The notes under the pieces were generated by a model that was given only the letters and a program-made list of their open reading frames with translations, was not told the origin of the DNA and did not search any database. Source: Turritopsis dohrnii (Eukaryota; Cnidaria; Hydrozoa; Anthoathecata; Oceaniidae). From it: a stretch of 64,000 nt of DNA. The stretch's first letter is position 1, and the number at the start of each line of letters is the position of its first letter. Both the position numbers and the translations under genes were made by a program. Where the stretch lies: assembly GCA_027922465.2 (NCBI GenBank), contig BQMF02000069.1, positions 372,001 through 436,000 of the forward strand. Reading direction: 5' to 3'. Of the stretch, positions 57,179-64,000 are shown one piece after another.

Positions 57179-57473
57179 AACATTATACATGTTACATGTT
57201 ATTTACATGATATGTACATTATTTTGTTTTTGTATAAAACAAAATGAAAATAAAAAGTTGACACACCTGTCTTTCCATCTTGTAAGCCATCCATCTGACG
57301 CTTGAAACGATTCAATACCCAACTCTTTAGCGAACTCCAGGGCTTTCTCCTTAAGCATCGGTCCACTAATAGGAATATTTTCACTTCGCAACAACACCAA
57401 CCATTTGTAGACGGCTTTGTTTACTTGCTCGTATTTTTCTGGTTTAACACGTTTTGACAACTGCCCACTGTTA

Positions 57474-60400
57474 TAGACAGGCAGCTGATGGCCAAAAAAT
57501 GTTGGAAATGTCTGGGACAAACCCGATTTACTGTAAGACCATCATTTTCATCCTTGGAAACAAGAATCTGAAACCCGATTTTCGAAATTTTCTTTAAGGC
57601 GGATTTTAGGGTCAATTTTAGGTTCTGATGACGTCACTCCATAGGACGAAAAAATTTTTACTCAAAATTTAAGATTGTTATATATCAATCGATAGATTTT
57701 TTGATACTGATTAAACTTTCATAAAAAACATTAAAGTCAAAATTTATGTATCAAAAGTTATCAAGCTCCAAAGTTTGAATAATGACGTCATCAAACCATT
57801 AGTATAATCGCTTACCGCACAACATATTTGGAAGTTTTCAATGAAAACGCTTATTTAAAACTTACTTAAATCTTCGTGGGAGTAAAATTTCATGGATACT
57901 ATGTAAGAATGGGCTTTTTATGCATTGTTTACGAAGTATTCTAGTGAAAAATCCTTGAAATTGCTAAGTTTTTCCAAATAATAATATATCGTTATAGAAA
58001 GAATATCTTGAAAATTTCAAAAACCACGAAAACCGTAAACGCAGAAATCATAATTTACAAGCTTTCAAAGTTGCTGTTAAGATATCATTTTTCAGGAAAA
58101 AATTGTAAATTGTCAAAATATTTAAGATTACAACACTGCGCGTAAAGGGTCTGAATACGGCACGGAATTTTTGGATATTTTTCGCGCAGTGCAAGTTGTA
58201 GATCTAAAAAAATAAACACATAACTGAAAACAATCATGCTTTAGTCAATCTCGTCATCGCTATCACTATCATTCTCATCGCCAGAGCTTTCGTAATTCGC
58301 TTCCTCATCGTCATCTTCATCATCAATTCCGTCCTTTTGGTTTACACAATCTTTGCATGACCAAAGATCAGTGCAAGGTAACCCATGAACAGGCGAGGGT
58401 GAGGCATCCTTTTTTGCAATTAAAAGTTATTGAATGTAAAAATTGCTCAGGGGCTGGAGGTAGTAACATCCATCGAATTTCAAGATTGCCATCCTCATCA
58501 AGTAACCATCCATAGCCATCTTGGGGATCGGGTACGTCTGGAAAGCTTTCCAACGAGCCTTTCACCACAGCATTAACATACGCAACCCTTTTGCAATGTT
58601 ATAAAAGAACATCTTTTGTCGGAGGGAGCTTCTGTGGCTCGGAGGCTTTCTCACTGCTGCAGAATTTATAATATCTGGCCTCGTTAACATCGGAGCACTG
58701 TTTGGCACCTTATAGATCGCATACAAACTTTTCGATGCTGTTAAAAGGACCCCAAATCGAAGATAAAGGATTTACCCACTTTTTTGAACGCATTCAAATA
58801 CTCATCTTACTTGAGCATTGTCTTATACGCCTTAACCTTGCCTAAACCATGAAAGGCACTCGTGTAATCGTTTCCTGTAAAGTCGTGCATAAAGGAAAGG
58901 GCCTTGCAACAGTCAACTCCACGTTCTCTAGAAATTTTTGTCTAAATGTCTAAAACTAGTCGTTTGTTGCCTGCAACAAACATTTGTGCATGTTGTTAAT
59001 TAAGCCATTGAACAGTTTTACCCAGATGGAAATGAAGAAAGAGATTGGAAACAAAACTACGAGACAAATTGGGTGAAAATCTTGATTACCCTTCAAAATT
59101 ACATGGAACGAACAGGGTTTTACACCTCAAAAAGTGTTTTTACACTAATCACAGGTGATGATGATAGGTGCAATGCAAATGTTATTAGTGACATTTCCAG
59201 TGATTCTGATGCTGACGATCTAATGGATGGTGCAAGTGATGACTTGATAAACTCAACACCAAACATTTGGAAAAAAGGAAAACTGATAATCAACCAGAAT
59301 TGATCGAATTTTCTGAAACCGTTCTGCAATTTGATAATTTCCATAGGTTCAAGCCTGAGACATTTCGTGAAGGCATAGAAATGCATATTGCTTTATTAAC
59401 TACCATTGAAAAGTATTCATGGCTTTTCAATTAGAATAAAGTCTATTTCGTTAAGTCAGATCAATTTTCCTATACCTTTCGGTCAAAAGTATAACTCACA
59501 GTCAGACATTTCTGTAGTTCTAACTTCAAACATTCGAATGTTCGAAAAATGTTTATATAACTGAAGATTAAAGTTTATTTATATGGTATTTAAAAGGAGG
59601 TAAATGAGGTATTGAAAAATACAAGATTTGAAAACTGATCTAATGCTACGAGAACCAACCATGCGTTTGATTTCACCTTTCACAGTTTTAAAGGATATTT
59701 CTGATTGACACTATCTATTTCTGACACAGGTTTCATTATGGAATACATTGCTCTTGGCATAAGAGAAGCGCGCAGAATAGTCGATGATAGCGAGCACTGT
59801 AATGCCACACAAGAGGGCGCACTAAAAGGGAAGCGCGCAGTGTTTCTTGAAGTGCGCGCAGTTCGATCCTCCTGGGCCATCGTACATTGATGGGAAGAAA
59901 TACCCCGTGGGGTTGCTTTTCGCATCCCACACTCAGCATCTTCCAAAAATATTTCCCGCCAAGATGATGTTTTCGTATATTTATAATGATATTTTGCTTT
60001 TTATTTGATATTTTGCTATACGGGAACTGCTATACGGGGTAATACGGGGTAAAAGTTTTATTTTTTCACACTTTTATTGAAAAAAGAGGCAAATGAATTC
60101 AGTCTGACTTTTTAAATATCATTTTATTTCAAACGTTAGTTAGTTATATGTAAATCAATTTTAAAAGAATTGCGTAGAATTAAGTGTATTTTTTTGTTTA
60201 TTACCCCCGTCTTTAAATACTGTAGAAGGAAATGTTTTGAAATTCGAATTCGAAAATAAAAGCTTCTATGATGTAAAGATGGTGTACATGAAGTGAGGAA
60301 TGACGAGTAAAACTTGACATTGCTTTTTTGTTATATTTTGATCCTTAAAGAAAATTTGGATAATCGGGTTTTGGTTTTGGTTTATATTAAGTAGATGGCT

Positions 60401-60477
60401 CATGAATTTTGTATTTTCAAATTGTCCCTAGAGTTTGCATTGTTTCCATTTTTTTTTGGCCATCAGCTGCCTGTCTA
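57474..60477 (-). mobile_element. 3.0-kb element nested in the pogo transposase, TTA target duplication
   Basis: Inverted ends TAGACAGGCAGCTGATGGCC plus AAAAAA lie at 57474 and 60477, perfect for about 26 bases, flanked by TTA (57471-57473 and 60478-60480). A 3-bp TTA/TAA duplication is typical of PIF/Harbinger elements, but no Harbinger nuclease is visible. The only coding relic is the minus-strand pseudogene at 58243-59010. Confidence 0.88.
58243..59010 (-). pseudogene. Degraded multi-copy family protein (HDFTGNDYTSAF-type) with Cys cluster and acidic tail
   Basis: Read leftward: MFVAGNKRLVLDI, a stop, CKALSFMHDFTGNDYTSAFH, then frames with EYLNAFKKVGKSFIFDLGSF, SDVNEARYYKFCSSEKASEP, FPDVPDPQDGYGWLLDEDGN and LEIRWMLLPPAPEQFL, a Cys cluster (CKKGCLTLACS, PCTDLWSCKDC) and a strongly acidic end. 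At least three frameshifts and stops break it. Proteins with this order of motifs (TGCD-T-S-like, VNEAR, PP-T, W-L-P, Cys cluster) are dispersed in high copy in cnidarian genomes. Their role is unknown to me. Confidence 0.68.
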
Positions 60478-61066
60478 TTATATTGTTTGAATATTTTCTC
60501 CTTGTTTTTTTTCCAAGTTGAAAGTGTGCTGCTAGGAACTCCAAATTGGGCAGCGACATCTTTTAGCGAGGTTCCTTCCTCTAACTCCTTTAAAGCTTTA
60601 TATTTCAGCTTGCAGGACTTGTTTTCTGCTTTCCGTTTTGTCCCAGCAACAGACGCCATGATTGTAAAACTCCAACTGTTCAATACCAAAGAATCGTGTT
60701 TACGTTTTGTTTGAATGTTTGTTCGAATGACATTCGAATCATTTAAGACCCCCACCATGTAAATTTGAAACATTCGAATTAGTTAAGACTCCATTTACAT
60801 TTACGGAGTCAAAACAATCGAAAAAAATCCTACTTGTATCATAAAAACTTCTAGATACATGCTGCGACATTCGGGTTATAGAGAGGAAATACATCAAGGG
60901 ACCACAGAATTTGTTCGAGTTAAAGAGAGTTTCGAGTTATAGAGATTCGAGTAATAGGGAGTTTTTTATGAGAGTTTATTAGGAAATTCCCACCGTGCCA
61001 ACGAAATCGTTCGAGTTAAAGGGAGATTCGAGTTAAAGGGATTCGAGTTATAGAGAGTTCACTGTA

Positions 61067-63050
61067 TGCCAGAATGATTCTAAAGGTAGTGAAGTAATAG
61101 TTCTATTAAGAGAAGGTTTGTCTCGGTTGATTAGCAAGCTCTCCTTCAGAGTTAATTTAAAGTCATTACTATCACTACCTATGCTAGTAAAATTACAAAA
61201 CGATGGAGTATAATCACAAACAAATCTATGGTCCCGAACCGCAGAAGGATGGTATAGACCGCTCACGGGTTTATCAGTGAGATGCGATATACCTAAGTGT
61301 TCACACATTCTGACCAGTGGCGGATCTATAGTAATGTCGAAATTTGTGTAGGAGAGCGTTAGCAATCTAACCATAAAAGAAAAGCGTTCAAATAATCCCA
61401 TTAGTAATATAAATTGAATTCACAAATTATGTTAATGCTCTCCTACACAAATTTCGACATACCTCTAGATCCGCCACTGCTGACCTTAAAATGGCGGATA
61501 GTTTTGCCGTAATAGGTGGCGTTGCAGCCACCACACTTAAACTGATAAACAACGCCAGAGCGTAGTAGCTTAGGAATGCGATCCTTAAACTGAAAAAAAT
61601 TCCTGAGTCTACATGTAGAGCGGAATACAAATCGAACCGAGCAGTGAGGTAAATTGCTACGGAAAATACGAGACAAACGAGTTCGAACTTGCAAAGAGCG
61701 ACTGCCAAGAAACGGTAACATAATAAACAATTCTCTCTTAGCAACCGTGGGAATAGCTTCTTTACTAGGAAGACGTATCTTGTTGAGAAAAACTTTGATA
61801 CAAAAATCTATGACATTCCTAGGATATTTGTTTTTACATAATATGATTCTGAGGTAACTAACTTCTTGATGGAACCTATCATAATCCGAACATAAACGAT
61901 AACAACGGTACAAAAGTGAAAAAATTAGTCCGTGCTTATTCGGGAATGAAACTATCAAAATGGCTATAAACACCACTAAATGTGGGTTTACGATAGACAT
62001 TGGTACAAAAACTACCACTCTCAATATCCAAGAAAGGCAAAACAATTATTATGCTCAACCTCCTTGGTGAAACGAATATTAGGATGGAGAGAGTTCATAT
62101 ACGTAACAAAAGATGCAACATGTTCAGCAGAGGAAAATAAAACAAATATATCATCAACATAACGTCGATAATACAAAGGTTTAAATTCAACAGGACACAC
62201 TTCAAGCCATTTCTTTTCATAATAACACATGAAGACATTAGCTAAGGTTGGCCCAAGAGGACTACCCATGGCCACGCCATCGACCTGTTTATAATAAACA
62301 TCATTAAAAACAAAAAAAGATTCAGTGGCGGCTAATTCAAGAAGTTTACGAAACTCTTTTTTAGGTAAACCGTTAACTCTTGTGCTATCGTCATCAAAAA
62401 ACTCATTAACACATATATCAATAGTCTCTTGAAGAGGGATGTTAGTGAACAGGGACTCAACATCGAGACTAGCCATAAACATAGAGTTCTCTTTCAAAAT
62501 CTCTTCAGAAAAAGTGAAGGAATCTTTAACTGTATATTCATTGATAGTAAGGCAAGCTAAAATAGGTACAAGAAACTTGGCCAAGCTGTATGTAGGAGTG
62601 CCTATAGCAGAAAGAATGGGTTGAAAAGGAAGCACACCATTCTTGGGTTCTTTATGAACTTTAGCTAAACCATAAAGAACACCAGGTCTAGAGCCAGTTG
62701 GACTGAGTTTCTTGTAAGTAGCATCGTCAATATAGCCATTATTGAGCATGCTTCTAAACGCAGATTTCAATCTATTTTCCATATTAATAATAAAATTAAT
62801 ATCCTTTCCAGGTGGAATATCATTCTTAACAATTTTAGATTGATCTGTGAGTAATGACTCAACAGCATTAACATATACAGATTTATCAATGATAACAACA
62901 GTGGTACCCTTATCAGCTTTTTGAATGACGAGGTTCTTTTGTTGAATAAGATTAGAAAATGCCTCAAACTCCTCTTTAGAGAGATTAGAGGGCCTAGAGC
63001 TGTTAGAATTATAATCGTGAAATGAAGTGAGACAATAACAACTCATGCCA
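61067..63050 (-). pseudogene. PLE-D: Penelope-like reverse transcriptase + GIY-YIG, 5'-truncated and interrupted
   Basis: The frame from about 63050 starts at LTSFHDYN with SNLSKEE, then IQKADKGTTVVIIDK, GVLYGLAKVHKEPKNG, DVESLFTNIP, GVAMGSPLGPTLANVFM and YVDDIFVLFS. A frameshift near 62035 leads to the following frame with KRELFIMLPFLGSRSLQVRT and the nuclease core VYQFKCGGCNATYYGKTIRH. There a 165-bp MITE is inserted (61315-61479). The remainder (EHLGISHLTDK ... SLPLESF) runs to about 61079, where the stop TAG seen in PLE-A is TGG. The 3' tail is displaced to 55070-55178 by the pogo insertion. Clearly inactive. Confidence 0.92.
61315..61479. mobile_element. 165-bp hAT-like MITE, copy 2 (5-bp duplication CTGAC)
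   Basis: Ends CAGTGGCGGATCTATAGTAA and the complement of TACCTCTAGATCCGCCACTG. CTGAC flanks both sides (61310-61314, 61480-61484). Same length as the copy at 12915-13079 and in inverted orientation inside. It interrupts the GIY-YIG domain of PLE-D. Confidence 0.95.
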
Positions 63051-63139
63051 CTTTCTGGTGGACACACTGTACAAAATATTACATCTTATCACCAATCTTT
63101 AGTAGCTAATTAAAACAAAAGTTTTCTCTACTGAGATCC

Positions 63140-63345
63140 AGGAGTATGTTTATCTGCCAATATGAGACCATCAAGCTTATTGGTGAAAATTCTTATAAAA
63201 GCGTTTGAAAAACTTAGGCATAGCCTGACCCTAACCTCACTGACCCAAACAAATTTAAGAAGGTTTACACTGTCAAGTTTTGATGGCCTCAAATTGGCAG
63301 TTAAACTGTATGCCAAAGTCTATCAGGTAATTGTTGACGCAGCAA
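63140..63345 (+). pseudogene. Exon-like segment related to 15440-15610, possibly P/Kolobok-type transposase
   Basis: Translation LIKAFEKLRHSLTLTSLTQT then NLRRFTLSSFDGLKLAVKLY resembles that at 15490-15610 residue by residue. A donor-like AG/gtaatt follows at about 63328. It is open without stops here. The family assignment rests on a weak resemblance to THAP/P-type transposases. The flanking element ends were not found. Confidence 0.4.
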
Positions 63346-63955
63346 ATAATCTTAGACAAAATCAAAATTTTATTCGTCGCTCTTCATTTAATGACAACAA
63401 GAGCAAATCGCTGTGTTCAGAGAAGTGCGGGACATGTTAAAAACAGCTTAAAATTTTGTTTTTTTATGGAATCGCTGTAAAAATCGCTGAAATCTGATGT
63501 GTGAAAAGTTAGAAGCTGTTAAAATCACAGACTGAACTTCTCTGTGACACACTGTATATGTTTTCAAGTTTGTGAAAATTGCAATCGTCTGGTGTGCAGA
63601 GGTTGAGTTATAAGATAATTCTGTACTGTATTATCTCTATGCGGCCTTACTGTTAAAATGACTCTGATGATCATCCATTGAGAGTAGAAAAGAATCACTC
63701 GTTAGTAAATTCAATTACCACAAATTAAAGTGAAAATTTATTTTACTTTGTACCTATGGGATAGTTAGTCACGAGAGAGAGCAGCTTTTTGAAATTTTAA
63801 CTGACAAACCTGTCTTTTCTGACTAAACAACGTTGTGGTAGCTTACAAACTGGTCTATCTTTCAACTGTATCTTGCGCATGAAATTTGAAAGAAAGATAT
63901 ATAGGTTAAGCATTGCGGGAATGTTCTGACCGCCATGTCAGATTGCATAAATAAT
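63346..63955. other. Non-coding gap at the window end
   Basis: Nothing is recognised apart from the start of the element at 63958. Confidence 0.4.
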
Positions 63956-63957
63956 TA

Positions 63958-64000
63958 CAGTAGAATCCCGGTAACTTGAACCCCCGATAACTCAAACTTT
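63958..64000. mobile_element. Left end of another pogo/Tigger-type element
   Basis: TA is followed by CAGTAGAATCCCGGTAACTT and then GAACCCCCGATAACTCAAAC, the typical CAGT start with repeated GATAACTC-like motifs of Tigger termini. It runs off the window. Confidence 0.7.

Larger units (their letters stand above)
55386..60659 (-). pseudogene. pogo/Tigger transposase, interrupted only by a nested transposon
   Basis: The start ATG at 60657-60659 opens an N-terminal helix-turn-helix (KALKELEEGTSLKDVAAQFG, VPSSTLSTWKKNKEKIF). The frame is cut at 60481 by the nested element and resumes at 57473 with the CENP-B-type second helix-turn-helix (YKWLVLLRSENIPISGPMLK, SDGWLTRWKDR), up to a donor at 57266. 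Exon 2 (55386-56592) encodes the DDE core: FNADEFGLFYQ (Asp173), ALIIDNCTAHP (Asp277) and TQPMDQGIIRALK (Asp308), a DD30D spacing. An acidic C-terminal tail follows. Removing the nested element and one TTA gives 530 codons without a stop or frameshift. Pogo-family transposases of this length are typical. It binds the inverted ends and moves the element. Confidence 0.93.
55181..61064 (-). mobile_element. pogo/Tigger-family DNA transposon with intron-borne passenger ORF
   Basis: Perfect 23-base inverted ends CAGTGAACTCTCTATAACTC plus GAA lie at 55181 and 61064, each flanked by TA, the pogo/mariner target duplication. Subterminal arrays of TTCGAGTTATAGAGAG-like motifs (two on the left, about six on the right) look like transposase-binding sites. 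It inserted into the 3' UTR of PLE-D. It carries a transposase on the minus strand and a HIRAN-like ORF on the plus strand. A 3.0-kb element is nested in it. Without the nested element it is about 2.88 kb. Confidence 0.95.

Noticed and set aside
59680..59946. Overlapping small frames on both strands near 59.7-59.9 kb
   Set aside because: No recognisable domain; located inside the eroded interior of the nested TTA element.
1..64000. Bacterial features (operons, ribosome binding sites, CRISPR arrays, prophage)
   Set aside because: Spliced genes, LINEs, PLEs and TIR transposons show this is animal nuclear DNA; the tandem repeats here are not CRISPR-like.

Overview
This window is animal nuclear DNA: AT-rich, with spliced genes, non-LTR retrotransposons, Penelope-like elements (PLEs), DNA transposons and MITEs. 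A ShKT-trypsin fusion gene, PAN and cysteine-rich secreted exons and several PLE lineages point to a cnidarian, possibly a hydrozoan. That assignment is inference. I saw no bacterial operon, CRISPR array or rRNA gene.

Layout. 0-5 kb: a broken LINE (LINE-A, minus strand) abuts a 5'-truncated PLE (PLE-A, plus). 5.8-8.1 kb: a divergent PLE (PLE-B) sits against an exon that looks like an otopetrin proton channel. 8.7-17 kb: nested DNA elements, including a TTAA-flanked element that contains a hAT-like element that contains a 165-bp MITE, then a LINE tail. 17.5-21 kb: an inverted-repeat unit with two convergent genes, an alpha-kinase (plus) and an integrase-type transposase (minus). 22-25 kb: nested inverted repeats without a recognisable gene. 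25.9-32.5 kb: a ShKT-trypsin gene, now a pseudogene, with a Harbinger fragment and a two-ORF LINE (LINE-B) in one intron. 34.9-37.6 kb: a LINE tail and a GACGTC-rich MITE with a tRNA-like core. 39.1-45.2 kb: a secreted PAN-domain gene whose 3' part is present three times as 1,999-bp tandem units. 45.9-50.7 kb: a young PLE (PLE-C) with an intact 839-aa protein and an attached partial head-to-tail copy. 50.9-54.9 kb: an intact three-exon FAD-dependent oxidoreductase gene (minus). 55.1-63.1 kb: an old PLE (PLE-D) split by a pogo/Tigger transposon, which is itself split by a 3.0-kb element. The pogo intron holds an antisense HIRAN-like ORF.

The most unusual items are the alpha-kinase/transposase unit and the HIRAN-like passenger ORF, both of which look like non-transposase genes carried by DNA transposons. 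Also notable are hammerhead-like RNA folds at PLE 3' ends, one of which shows compensatory changes. Host genes that still look functional are few: the FAD oxidoreductase, perhaps the PAN gene, and possibly the otopetrin-like gene, of which only one exon is visible. Exon boundaries were read by eye from GT/AG signals and reading-frame phase.
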